From contig JACPZW010000029.1 in NCBI GenBank assembly GCA_016195265.1, forward strand, positions 1 to 47,029: DNA of 47,029 nucleotides, read 5' to 3'. Position 1 is the first letter of the stretch; every line of letters starts with the position of its first letter. The translations under genes were made by a program, and so were the position numbers. The notes under the pieces are model-generated. The model was not told the origin of the DNA. It worked only from the letters and a program-made list of their open reading frames with translations, and searched no databases. Positions 25,098 through 32,541 of this stretch are shown one piece after another. Origin of the DNA: Acidobacteriota bacterium (lineage in GTDB: Bacteria; Acidobacteriota; Vicinamibacteria; Vicinamibacterales; CAVVIG01).

Positions 25098-26861
25098 TCA
25101 GGTCGTAATCCTCACGGCGACCGCGGTCAGATCGTCATTCGGCGCGGCGTCGCCGCGGAACTCCTGCACCGCGGCCGAAATCGCCGCGACGATCGCCTTC
25201 GCCGGCTTGCGACACGTCGCGGCGATCGCCTTCAACAGTCGGTTGGCGCCGAACTCGCCGCCCTGGGCATCGTTGGCTTCGAAGACACCGTCCGAACAGA
25301 ACACGAACACGTCGCCCGCCGCGAGATCGAAGGTGAGCTCGTCGTACTTCGAGCCGGCGAGCGCGCCGAGCGGGATGCCGGGCAGGACGATCTGGCTGAC
25401 CGCGTCGCCCCGGCACCGCACGGGATACGGGAGCCCGGAATTGGCGATCGTCACGCTGCGCCGCTTGAAATCGAAGAGCGCGTAGCAGAGCGTGCAGAAG
25501 TACTCTTCGAGCTGACGCTCGCACAGAATCATGTTCGTCGATTCCAGGATGCCGGCCGGCGAGAACCGGTCGAGCGCGTAGCGGCGGCGGAACGTGCGCG
25601 AGCGGATCAGCTCGCCGGCGAACGCGCTGTAGAGCGCGGCCGGCACGCCTTTGCCCGACACGTCGCCGACGGCGACGGCGAGCGTATTGGGCTCCGGCGC
25701 GAGAAAGTCGTAGAGATCGCCGCCGAGACCGCGCGCCGGCTCGAAGCGCGCGGCCACGTCCACGTGCTTCATGCGCTTGGGCAGCTCCGTCGGCAGCAGC
25801 GCCATCTGGACGCGCTGCGCGAACCGGATTTCCTTCTCGAGGCGCTTCTCGTTCGAGCGGATGGTCTGGTACAGCCGCGCGTTCTCGATGGCGACGGCCG
25901 CCTGGCTCGCGAGCAGGCTGAGGATCTCGGCGTGGCCCTTGGTGAACGCGTCGAGCTCGGGGCTCTCGAGGTCAAAGACGCCGATGCAGCGGTCGTGCAC
26001 CATCAGCGGAATCACGAGCTCCGACCGCGCGTCGTCGACCACCTTTATATAGCGCGGGTCGGCCGCCACATCGGGGACGAGGACGACCTCTTTGTGCAGC
26101 GCGGCGTAGCCGACGAGGCCGTGGCCCAGCTTCACGCGCGGCACGTTGACGCGGTCGCCGTAGCGCACGGCCGCCTTCATCTCGAGCTCGCCGGCTTCCT
26201 CGTTCAGCAGGAAGATGCCGAAGGTGCGGTAGTCGATCACGCGGCGCGTCAACTGCGCGAGGCGCGTCAACAGCTCGTCGAGATTGAGAATCGCGGCAAA
26301 CTCGTGCGCGATCTCGGCGAGCGTCTCGAGTGTCGCGGTGTATTCGCGGTCGTGCTCGATGAGCAGCGCATTCTCGATCGCGACCGCGACGTGCGCGCCG
26401 AACTGCCGCAGCATCGTCTCGTCGGTTTCGGTGAACTGATGCGGTGTGTCGCTCAGGAGGTTCAGTGCGCCAATCACGTGGCCCTTGCGGCGCAGCGGCA
26501 CGACGAGCTCCGCGCGCGATCCGGGGACGGCTTCCACGTAGCGGGGATCGGCGAGGACGTCGTTGACGAGAATCGGCCGGCCCTCAGCGACGGCGGCGCC
26601 GACCAACCCGCGGCCGACTTTCAGGCGGAGGCTGCGCGACACCTCGTCGGGATACCCAACAGAGTAGGCGACCGTCAGCTCGCCCTTCTTGGGCTCGAGC
26701 AGGTACACCGCGAACGCCTGAAATTTCGTCAGCCGCGCGATCAACTCCGGGATCTTGTGGAGCAGTTCGTCGAGGTCCAGCACCGACGCAATTTCCCGCC
26801 CGAGCGCGAACAGCGTGGTCAGTTGATCCTGGGTGGTGGCGATGTTGGCCGGTGTCGACAT
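25098..26861 (-). CDS. GAF-GAF-SpoIIE (PP2C-type) serine phosphatase
   Basis: A 587-residue cytoplasmic signalling phosphatase. GAF1 is at about 25-165 and GAF2 at about 190-345. A short coiled coil with RFAQRVQMALLP leads into a SpoIIE/RsbU-type PP2C domain (about 370-585). Metal-binding motifs are present: GGDLYDF, GDVSGKGVPAALYS, SDGVFEA and NDDLTAV. Such proteins dephosphorylate anti-anti-sigma factors in partner-switching cascades, gated by small ligands or redox state at the GAF domains. No RsbV/RsbW gene is adjacent, so its target lies elsewhere. Divergent from the FabZ-like gene, with 41 bp between starts. Confidence 0.92.
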   Translation of the reverse strand: MSTPANIATTQDQLTTLFALGREIASVLDLDELLHKIPELIARLTKFQAFAVYLLEPKKGELTVAYSVGYPDEVSRSLRLKVGRGLVGAAVAEGRPILVNDVLADPRYVEAVPGSRAELVVPLRRKGHVIGALNLLSDTPHQFTETDETMLRQFGAHVAVAIENALLIEHDREYTATLETLAEIAHEFAAILNLDELLTRLAQLTRRVIDYRTFGIFLLNEEAGELEMKAAVRYGDRVNVPRVKLGHGLVGYAALHKEVVLVPDVAADPRYIKVVDDARSELVIPLMVHDRCIGVFDLESPELDAFTKGHAEILSLLASQAAVAIENARLYQTIRSNEKRLEKEIRFAQRVQMALLPTELPKRMKHVDVAARFEPARGLGGDLYDFLAPEPNTLAVAVGDVSGKGVPAALYSAFAGELIRSRTFRRRYALDRFSPAGILESTNMILCERQLEEYFCTLCYALFDFKRRSVTIANSGLPYPVRCRGDAVSQIVLPGIPLGALAGSKYDELTFDLAAGDVFVFCSDGVFEANDAQGGEFGANRLLKAIAATCRKPAKAIVAAISAAVQEFRGDAAPNDDLTAVAVRITT

Positions 26862-26884
26862 CTGGGCGCGAACTCACCCCGAAG

Positions 26885-26890
26885 TATAAT
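26885..26890 (+). promoter_or_regulatory. Consensus -10 box (TATAAT) of the FabZ-like gene
   Basis: A perfect TATAAT ends 12 nt before the ATG, and no Shine-Dalgarno lies between, so the transcript would have a leader of about 5 nt. CTGGGC stands 17 nt upstream of the box; the same hexamer at the same distance precedes the histidine-kinase promoter at 30990. Confidence 0.6.
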
Positions 26891-26902
26891 CGCTTCTTTC
26901 CC

Positions 26903-27358
26903 ATGGACCTGAAGCTACCGCTCGACCACGCCGACATCGAACGGATTCTGCCGCATCGCTATCCGTTCCTGCTGGTCGACCGGATCATCGAGTTCGAAGT
27001 CGACAAGCGCATCGTCGGTATCAAGAACGTCTCGCACAACGAGCGCTACCTGTCGTACACCATGCAGGGCGCGCCCGTGATGCCGCCGACGATCCTCACC
27101 GAGGCTGTCGCGCAGGTCGGCGCGATTCTCATCCTCGCCAAGCCGGAAAACCGCCAGCGGCTGCCCTTCTTCGCCGGCATCGAGCGCGTGCGCTACCGCC
27201 GGCCCGTGCATGCGGGCGACGTCGTCGTCATCGAAGCGAATGTCGTGCGCCTGCGCAGCCGGATGGGGCTGCTGAAGGGCGTCGCGACGGTCAACGGACT
27301 GACGGTCGCCGAGGGCTCGATGACGTTCGCCCTCGGGCCGAAGCCGGAAGACGCGTAA
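26903..27358 (+). CDS. FabZ-like hotdog-fold protein lacking the catalytic histidine
   Basis: A 151-residue protein of full FabZ length. The N-terminal LPHRYPFLLVDRI motif, the TEAVAQ helix with the catalytic Glu, and FFAGIERVRYRRPVHAGD are all conserved. The active-site loop that reads GHFPGxPxxPG in 3-hydroxyacyl-ACP dehydratases is here YTMQGAPVMPP, so the catalytic His is Thr. The codons are clean and in frame, so this is not a frameshift. It may be a non-dehydratase acyl-ACP/CoA-binding homologue or a dehydratase with altered chemistry. A consensus promoter drives it almost leaderless. No fatty-acid synthesis gene is adjacent. I therefore avoid the symbol fabZ. Confidence 0.82.
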   Translation: MDLKLPLDHADIERILPHRYPFLLVDRIIEFEVDKRIVGIKNVSHNERYLSYTMQGAPVMPPTILTEAVAQVGAILILAKPENRQRLPFFAGIERVRYRRPVHAGDVVVIEANVVRLRSRMGLLKGVATVNGLTVAEGSMTFALGPKPEDA

Positions 27359-27991
27359 TCATTTCGCCACCAGCACAACCGACCCGGCCTTCGCGATCCG
27401 CGAGGCCCATCTCGCCCAGCGCGCGTCCGGATAGTAGTAGCGGTACGCGTCCAACACCGCAGGCGCAAGGACGACGAGCGCGATGCCGCGTTCGTCGACG
27501 CCGGATCCAGAAGCCATGCCGCGCGTGTCGCGCTCGAACGGCCCCGCCCTGGCGAGGGCGACCATCGCGTAGCCGGTCGAGTTGAGAACGTTGAACGCGA
27601 GGATGCCTTTGGCGACGGCCGCGTGCTCGTCACGAAGACGATGACGCGTCAGCAACCACTCGCTCGACGCGCTCTGGACCCAGAATCCTGCGGACGAAAT
27701 CGTGAACTCGCGCCGCGGCGAGACGCTGGCGTCGTGCGTAATCGCGAAGAACGGAAACGGTCCGAAGTGGACCCCGGTCAGACGTGGCTGCGCGTCGAAC
27801 GCGGCGTCGAACACGAGATGCCCGCCCTCGTGCATCGCCAGGCCAAGCGCACCCCCCGCGAGAAACTGCAGCGCGCCCTCCACGCGCGCCGCCGTATCGG
27901 GCGTCGGTGCACTCGCCGTCGATCCATCCTGGGCTGACACGGCCGGCGTCAGGAAAAGCACCAGGAACACGACCGTCGCAACCTGACTCAT
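27359..27991 (-). CDS. Membrane or secreted protein with HEGGH metalloprotease-like motif
   Basis: A 210-residue protein of no family I can name. A signal peptide (about 1-21) is followed by a hydrophobic helix LAGGALGLAMHEGGHLVFDAAF carrying an HExxH zinc signature inside an apolar segment, as in site-2/M50-like membrane proteases, then two or three more hydrophobic stretches. A third zinc ligand is not obvious (candidate Asp87 or Asp166), so activity is uncertain. Its stop codon directly abuts that of the FabZ-like gene. Upstream, on the same strand, is the EamA transporter with only a heptad array between. Confidence 0.6.
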   Translation of the reverse strand: MSQVATVVFLVLFLTPAVSAQDGSTASAPTPDTAARVEGALQFLAGGALGLAMHEGGHLVFDAAFDAQPRLTGVHFGPFPFFAITHDASVSPRREFTISSAGFWVQSASSEWLLTRHRLRDEHAAVAKGILAFNVLNSTGYAMVALARAGPFERDTRGMASGSGVDERGIALVVLAPAVLDAYRYYYPDARWARWASRIAKAGSVVLVAK

Positions 27992-28017
27992 GCGCAGCCC
28001 ATCCCGCCCTTCTCGCC

Positions 28018-28059
28018 CTTCCTTCCGCCTTCTGCCTTCTGCCTTCTGCCTTCTGCCTT
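28018..28059 (-). repeat. Heptanucleotide array after the EamA stop codon
   Basis: Sense to the upstream gene, the TAG is followed without gap by four exact AAGGCAG units, then AAGGCGG and AAGGAAG: six units in perfect 7-bp register. The unit differs from the TGGCTGG arrays, but position and purine bias are the same. Confidence 0.9.
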
Positions 28060-28953
28060 CTAAGTCTTCTTCACCAACGTCATCCCGCCCAGCACGATCG
28101 CGGCCGCCACGGCCATCCGGACATTCAGCGGTTCGCTGAGCACGATGGTACCCAGCACGACCGCGATGATCGGATTGATGTAGGCGTAGAGCGACACCGT
28201 CGCGACCGGGAGGTGCTTCAGCGCGTACGCGTACGCCGTGAAGCCGCCGATCGCGCCGAACACGATCAGGTAGACGAGCGCGGCCGTGGTGCGCGGCGTG
28301 AAGACCAGATGCGCGCCTTCGTGCAGCGCGAGCCCCGCGGCCAGGAGGAACACGCCGCCGAACAGCATCTCGAATGCCGCCGTGGCGAGGACGTTCTCGT
28401 CACGCGCGTGACCACGCCCGCGGTGGCGCGCGTACGACGATCCGATCGCCCAGCCGACGCACGCCACCTGCGCGGCGATCACGCCGCCGAGGAACGCGCG
28501 GCCGCCGGCGTCAGCCGCGTGAATCTCGGGCCAGACGAGCGTCACGATGCCGCCGAAGCCGATCAGCAGCCCGGCGACGTGCCTGAACGTGAGCCGCGCG
28601 CCATCCGGCATCAGCGCGTCGATGCCGACCATCCAGAAGGGCGACGTCGCGACCAGCACGGCCGTCAGTCCGCTGGGCACGGTCTGTTCCGCCCAGACGA
28701 CCGCGCCGTTGCCAAAGCCGAGCAGCAGCACGCCGAGAATCGCGAGCGACGGCCACGCGCGCGGGCGCGGCAGCCGCTCGCCGCGAATCCTGAGGAACGC
28801 GATCAGCAGCGAGCCCGCGATGATCCACCTGATCGCCGCCATCAGCAGCGGCGGGATGGTCTCGAGCGAGATGCGGATGGCGAGATACGTCGTGCCCCAG
28901 ATCAGGCACACGGCGACCCACGCCAGATACGCACGACGGCTCGGATGGGTCAC
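28060..28953 (-). CDS. EamA/DMT-superfamily transporter (RhaT/YdcZ-like permease)
   Basis: A 297-residue inner-membrane protein with ten predicted helices arranged as two EamA repeats (about 8-140 and 155-293). Typical motifs: AWVAVCLIWGTTYLAIR at the start and AYINPIIAVVLGTIVLSEPL near the end. A charged cytoplasmic loop RHRGRGHARDE lies between helices 6 and 7. Family members export amino acids, nucleotides or drugs; substrate unknown here. Downstream of the diguanylate cyclase on the same strand, separated by an inverted heptad element. The TAG stop is immediately followed by a heptad array. Confidence 0.9.
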   Translation of the reverse strand: MTHPSRRAYLAWVAVCLIWGTTYLAIRISLETIPPLLMAAIRWIIAGSLLIAFLRIRGERLPRPRAWPSLAILGVLLLGFGNGAVVWAEQTVPSGLTAVLVATSPFWMVGIDALMPDGARLTFRHVAGLLIGFGGIVTLVWPEIHAADAGGRAFLGGVIAAQVACVGWAIGSSYARHRGRGHARDENVLATAAFEMLFGGVFLLAAGLALHEGAHLVFTPRTTAALVYLIVFGAIGGFTAYAYALKHLPVATVSLYAYINPIIAVVLGTIVLSEPLNVRMAVAAAIVLGGMTLVKKT

Positions 28954-28972
28954 GGGAGTACGGTACCACGTG

Positions 28973-29040
28973 GAACGCAGAGATCGCAGGCCCGGTGCGC
29001 AACGTGCCCACGCTCTGCGCGCTCCGCGGTCTCTGCGTTC
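28973..29040. repeat. Inverted heptad element between the cyclase stop and the EamA start
   Basis: Arms GAACGCAGAGATCGC (28973-28987) and its inverted copy (29026-29040) match at 14 of 15 positions. The arm nearer the cyclase continues as 7-bp purine-rich units, ending near CGCAGAG. It begins 9 nt after the cyclase TGA and may also act as a terminator. Confidence 0.75.
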
Positions 29041-29049
29041 GAACGTATT

Positions 29050-30252
29050 TCAGGTGACGGCGGTTTCGATCGAAAGGCGGACGCAGTTGCGTCCCTGATC
29101 CTTGGCTCGGTAGAGCGCCGCGTCCGCGCGGGCAATGAGCGCCTGGCCGTCGACTTCGGCGGGCAGGGCCACGGAGACGCCGAAGCTCGCGGTGATCGAG
29201 AGCGATTCGTCCTTCCACGTGATGCGCATGTCCGCCAGCTCGCGGCGCAGCGAGTCGGCCACGCGCTTGGCGCCTTCGAGCGGCGTCTCCGGCAGCAGCA
29301 CGAGGAACTCTTCGCCGCCGTAGCGGCATTTCAGGTCGCTCCCGCGCGTGACGTCGCGCATCTTGACGCCGACGCCGGCCAGAACGGCGTCGCCGCAGAG
29401 ATGCCCGTAGCGATCGTTGATGTCCTTGAAGTGATCGAGGTCGAACATGATGAGCGATACGGGCGTCTGCGATCGACGGGCGCGCCGCAGCTCCGTGTCG
29501 ATCACCTCGAGCGCATGCGTGCGGTTGTAGCAGCCGGTGAGGCCGTCGCGGAGGCTGCTCTCGCGGATTTCGTGGAAGAGCTGCGCGTTGCGCAGCGAAA
29601 TGCCGAGCAGCGCGCCGGCGGTCGCCAGCACGCGCTGCCGCGGCTCCGGAATCGGGCCATCGGACTCGGGCACGCCCAGCACGCCGACGATGTCGCCGCC
29701 GGCCGCTAGCCGGAGGCAGAAATGGCCTTCGCCGGCGACGCCCTCCGTCGCCGGCGCGGAGCCGCCTGCCAGCGCGTGGTCCGCCACGTGCTCGCGCGCG
29801 CGTTCGATCTCACGGCGCGTATCGCGTGCGGGGCCGACCAGCGCCTGCCAGTGACCGTTGACGCGCAGGAGGATCCAGGCGTCCTCGCTCCCGGCGAGTT
29901 TCGGCAGGTGCTGAAGCACGACGCCGCGGATGGTCTCCAGATCGAGCGACCGCGCGAGCGCCTGGCCGAGATTGACCAGCCGCTCCATTTCAGCCGCTCG
30001 CGCGCCCATCTGTTTGGCGGCAGCCTCCGCCACGGCGGCGCGCGCCCTGGCTTCCTGCCGCTTGCCTTGTTGATGGAAGAGGAAGACCGCGGTGAGGATC
30101 AGCAGGGCCGGCACGAGCGCGAGGCCGGAACTGCGCTCGGCCTCACGCGCGAGGCTCAGACCGTATCGCTCGATGGGCCGCGCGAAGACGACGATCACGG
30201 CGACTGCCAGACCGCCGATCAGCAGGCGATCCTGACGCCCGACCAGGTTCAT
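29050..30252 (-). CDS. Membrane-associated GAF-GGDEF diguanylate cyclase
   Basis: A 400-residue enzyme that should make c-di-GMP from two GTP. Two hydrophobic helices occur at about 10-25 and 45-58, then a coiled coil (about 60-100), a GAF domain (about 105-235), and a GGDEF domain (about 245-395). The active-site loop is intact (RYGGEEF), and an inhibitory I-site RGSD lies five residues before it, predicting product feedback. The start at 30252 follows a TACAGT -10 box by 13 nt; a longer reading to 30366 would cross the divergent gene. Divergent from the PCYCGC selenoprotein candidate. Confidence 0.92.
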   Translation of the reverse strand: MNLVGRQDRLLIGGLAVAVIVVFARPIERYGLSLAREAERSSGLALVPALLILTAVFLFHQQGKRQEARARAAVAEAAAKQMGARAAEMERLVNLGQALARSLDLETIRGVVLQHLPKLAGSEDAWILLRVNGHWQALVGPARDTRREIERAREHVADHALAGGSAPATEGVAGEGHFCLRLAAGGDIVGVLGVPESDGPIPEPRQRVLATAGALLGISLRNAQLFHEIRESSLRDGLTGCYNRTHALEVIDTELRRARRSQTPVSLIMFDLDHFKDINDRYGHLCGDAVLAGVGVKMRDVTRGSDLKCRYGGEEFLVLLPETPLEGAKRVADSLRRELADMRITWKDESLSITASFGVSVALPAEVDGQALIARADAALYRAKDQGRNCVRLSIETAVT

Positions 30253-30265
30253 GGGACTCGGCCGA

Positions 30266-30271
30266 ACTGTA
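30266..30271 (-). promoter_or_regulatory. Candidate -10 box (TACAGT) for the diguanylate cyclase
   Basis: TACAGT on the minus strand ends 13 nt before the ATG, giving a leader of about 7 nt. It is placed back to back with the plus-strand TAAAAT box at 30292. Confidence 0.4.
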
Positions 30272-30291
30272 GCGCAAAGCGTAATGCACGG

Positions 30292-30297
30292 TAAAAT
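30292..30297 (+). promoter_or_regulatory. Candidate -10 box (TAAAAT) for the PCYCGC gene
   Basis: TAAAAT ends exactly 7 nt before the ATG at 30305, the spacing expected if transcription begins at the start codon. In-frame ATGs at 30251, 30284 and 30296 lie upstream of or within this box, which favours 30305 as the start. Confidence 0.5.
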
Positions 30298-30304
30298 GAA
30301 AAGG

Positions 30305-30925
30305 ATGGGTCGAAAATCTTCCGCCAAAGCCCAAGCCCGCCCTGGGGCCCAGTCCACATCGTCCACGCCGCCTGCCGAACCGCCGCGTTCGTCAACGCCG
30401 ATGATCCTCGCGGGGGCCGCGCTGATTCTCGTGATCGGCGGCCTGCTCTACCTTCGGACGCCTGGTCCGGCCGCGGCGCCGACGGCCGCGCAGGCCGCGG
30501 CCACGCCGGCCGTCGTCGATCCGCCGGACGCGGCGAAGCTCGGTCCGCATCCACAGGAGAATCTGCCACCGCTGCCGTTCGATCCGGAGCCGCCGGCACG
30601 GCCGATGGAAGTCGTCCGCGCGGCGTACAAGTTCGCCGCCGAGCATCCCGAAGTGTTGAGCTACGTGCCGTGCTACTGCGGGTGCGAGCATTCCGGCCAC
30701 CGGGGCAACGAAGACTGCTTCGTGACGGCCCGGGACGAAAAGGGCGACGTGACGCAATGGGAACCGCACGGCATGACATGAGCCATCTGCCTGGACGTCG
30801 CGCGTGACGCGATGCAGATGTACAACTCGGGGGCTTCGGTGCGGGACATTCGCGCGGCGAACGAGAAGAAGTGGTCCGGCAGTTTTCCGACGCACACGCC
30901 GACGGCGGCGCCTCCATCAAAGTAG
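30305..30925 (+). CDS. PCYCGC-motif protein with in-frame TGA; candidate selenoprotein
   Basis: The reading frame runs 206 residues if the TGA at 30779-30781 is decoded, and stops at 158 residues if not. A Lys/Arg-rich N-terminus precedes a TM anchor (about 32-53), a Pro/Ala linker, then the family core: YVPCYCGCEHSGHRGNEDCF (about 120-139). The TGA falls in HGMT-x-AICLD, where this family normally has Cys (CxIC). After it, the conserved tail ICLDVARDAMQMYNSG...SVRDIRAANEKKW continues in the same frame to a TAG at 30923. A SECIS-like hairpin follows the TGA. I recall annotation databases treating related CYCxC proteins as selenoproteins, but cannot check that here. Function is unknown, perhaps thiol redox or metal handling outside the membrane. 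Alternative explanation: a nonsense mutation. Confidence 0.8.
30784..30820 (+). promoter_or_regulatory. SECIS-like stem-loop downstream of the in-frame TGA
   Basis: A perfect 7-bp lower stem (CATCTGC 30784-30790 with GCAGATG 30814-30820) is followed by a 6-nt 5' bulge, an upper stem of six pairs (GTCGCG 30797-30802 with CGCGAT 30808-30813, one G-U) and a 5-nt apical loop CGTGA. The loop is 22-26 nt after the TGA and has G at its second position, as in described bacterial SECIS elements. Folded by hand. Confidence 0.65.
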
Positions 30926-30953
30926 TGGCTGGTGGCTGGTGACTGGTGGCTGT
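30926..30953 (+). repeat. Heptanucleotide array after the PCYCGC stop codon
   Basis: Two TGGCTGG units, then TGACTGG and TGGCTGT, begin on the base after TAG. Unit and phase equal those after the anti-sigma gene 30 kb away. Two opposite-sense units (TTCAGCC, TGCAGCC) lie at 30974-30987, just before the kinase promoter, forming an inverted pair. Confidence 0.88.
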
Positions 30954-30989
30954 GGAACAACCTGGCCTGGGCCTTCAGCCTGCAGCCTC

Positions 30990-30995
30990 TATAAT
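30990..30995 (+). promoter_or_regulatory. Consensus -10 box (TATAAT) of the hybrid histidine kinase
   Basis: A perfect TATAAT ends 7 nt before an in-frame GTG at 31003, the geometry of a leaderless transcript. The preceding ATG at 30946 lies upstream of this promoter and would begin inside the heptad element. CTGGGC lies 17 nt upstream. Confidence 0.6.
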
Positions 30996-31002
30996 CCGAC
31001 CA

Positions 31003-32526
31003 GTGGAACGCAGAGCGGCGGCATTCGCGCGGCTGTTCGACGCCGTGCAGGAAGGCGTGTACATCGGGACGATCGGTCCCACAGGCACGTCGACGATTGC
31101 CGCCAATCCCCACCTGAAGCTGATCTTCGGCTACCCGAGCGAAGCGCCGGAATCCGACGTCCGCCCGTTCGATCCCGAGCGCTTCGTCGATCCACAGGCG
31201 CGCGTGGGGCTCGTCGAACGGCTGTCCACCGACGGATCCGTGCACAACTACCTGCTGCGCCTGCGCCGCGCCGACGGCAATCCGACCTGGGTGGAGCTGA
31301 CGGCGCGCGCGGATCCGCCCGACGCCGACGGCCGCGTCCGCATCGAAGCGCTGGTCCGCGACGTGAGCGAGCGCAAGAAGCTCGACGACGAGACGCGCGA
31401 CATTTACCACCAGCTGCTACAGGCGGAAAAAATGGCGGCGCTCGGCCAGACAATGTCCGGCGTCGCGCACGAGCTGAACAATCCGCTGGCGACGATCCTC
31501 AGCTGGGCCGAGCGATTGTCCCAGCGCACGCTCGACGATCCGGTGCGCCGCGGCGTGGAGACCATCCAGTCGGAGGCCGAGCGCGCCGCGCGGATCGTCC
31601 GCAACCTGCTCACCTTCGCCCGCAAGCGCCAGACGACCCGCGCGATGGTGGACATCAATCAGGTGGTCCGCGAAACGCTCGCGCTGCGCGCCTACGATCA
31701 GCGCGTCACCAATATCACCATCATCGACGCGCTCGCCGCCGGGCTGCCGCAGGTCTTCGCCGACGGCCATCAGCTCCAGCAGGTGCTGCTGAATCTCGTC
31801 ATCAACGCGGAGCAGGCGATGTTGTCCGCGAATGGCCGCGGTGTCCTCGTCGTGCGCACGTGGCACGATGCCGAGCAGGAAACCGTCATCGTTGAAATCA
31901 ACGACGACGGCCCGGGCATCGCCGACGAACTGCAGCCGAAGATCTTCGACCCGTTCTTCACCACGAAAGAAGTTGGCAAGGGCACCGGCCTCGGGCTGAC
32001 CGTGGCGTACGCGATCGTGCAGGAACATGGCGGCCGCATCCGGCTCGAGTCGCGCCCGAACGGCGGGGCATCCTTCTTCGTCGAGGTGCCGGTCAGCGGA
32101 CGCAAGCTCGGGCCGGAGACCAGCATGCGTGCGCGCCTGTCGGGGCCGGTGAAGGCGGTGGTCGGGGCGGCGATTCTCGTTGTCGAGGACGAGACGAAGC
32201 TGGCGAGCGCCGTGGTCGATGCGTTACGGGACGCGGGCTACATCGTCCAGCACGCCGTGGACGGCGTCGAGGCGCTGGCGACGATCAAGAGCGAGGCGTT
32301 CGACCTGGTGATCTGCGATCTGAAGATGCCGCGGCTGGACGGCAAGGCGTTCTATCGGGAGCTCGCAGCCGCCACGCCGGCGCTGGCCAAGCGCGTCATC
32401 TTCGTCACGGGTGACGTCGCCGGGACGGATGCGGAGCAGTTTCTTCAGGAGAGCGGCTGCCGGTGGTTGGCGAAGCCGTTTCGGCTCGGCGATCTGCTGC
32501 GCGCGGTGCGCGACGGCCTCTCCTGA
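31003..32526 (+). CDS. PAS hybrid sensor histidine kinase with C-terminal receiver
   Basis: A 507-residue soluble hybrid kinase from the GTG implied by the promoter. PAS domain about 8-130; HisKA with phospho-acceptor H156 (GVAHELNNPLATILSW); HATPase about 265-375 with N-box LLNLVINAEQAM, G1 DDGPGIA and G2 GKGTGLGL; receiver about 388-505 with phospho-acceptor D439 (VICDLKMPRLDG). No TM segment, so it senses a cytoplasmic signal. The HELNNPL motif is typical of NtrB-like kinases, and an NtrC-type regulator is encoded 1.9 kb downstream; pairing is possible but unproven. Confidence 0.93.
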   Translation: MERRAAAFARLFDAVQEGVYIGTIGPTGTSTIAANPHLKLIFGYPSEAPESDVRPFDPERFVDPQARVGLVERLSTDGSVHNYLLRLRRADGNPTWVELTARADPPDADGRVRIEALVRDVSERKKLDDETRDIYHQLLQAEKMAALGQTMSGVAHELNNPLATILSWAERLSQRTLDDPVRRGVETIQSEAERAARIVRNLLTFARKRQTTRAMVDINQVVRETLALRAYDQRVTNITIIDALAAGLPQVFADGHQLQQVLLNLVINAEQAMLSANGRGVLVVRTWHDAEQETVIVEINDDGPGIADELQPKIFDPFFTTKEVGKGTGLGLTVAYAIVQEHGGRIRLESRPNGGASFFVEVPVSGRKLGPETSMRARLSGPVKAVVGAAILVVEDETKLASAVVDALRDAGYIVQHAVDGVEALATIKSEAFDLVICDLKMPRLDGKAFYRELAAATPALAKRVIFVTGDVAGTDAEQFLQESGCRWLAKPFRLGDLLRAVRDGLS

Positions 32527-32541
32527 CGACGAATCGGGATC

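Noticed and set aside
28018..28059. Heptad array as a simple rho-independent terminator
   Set aside because: It has no complementary arm or T-run by itself; direct repeats do not form a terminator hairpin.
27784..29709. A 641-codon plus-strand frame crossing the EamA and cyclase genes
   Set aside because: It spans a heptad array and several real genes on the other strand, with no recognisable domain.
30779..30781. Reading the TGA as the true end of the PCYCGC gene
   Set aside because: Family-typical sequence continues in frame for 48 codons and the TGA replaces a conserved Cys; kept as a recoding candidate, with nonsense mutation as the alternative.
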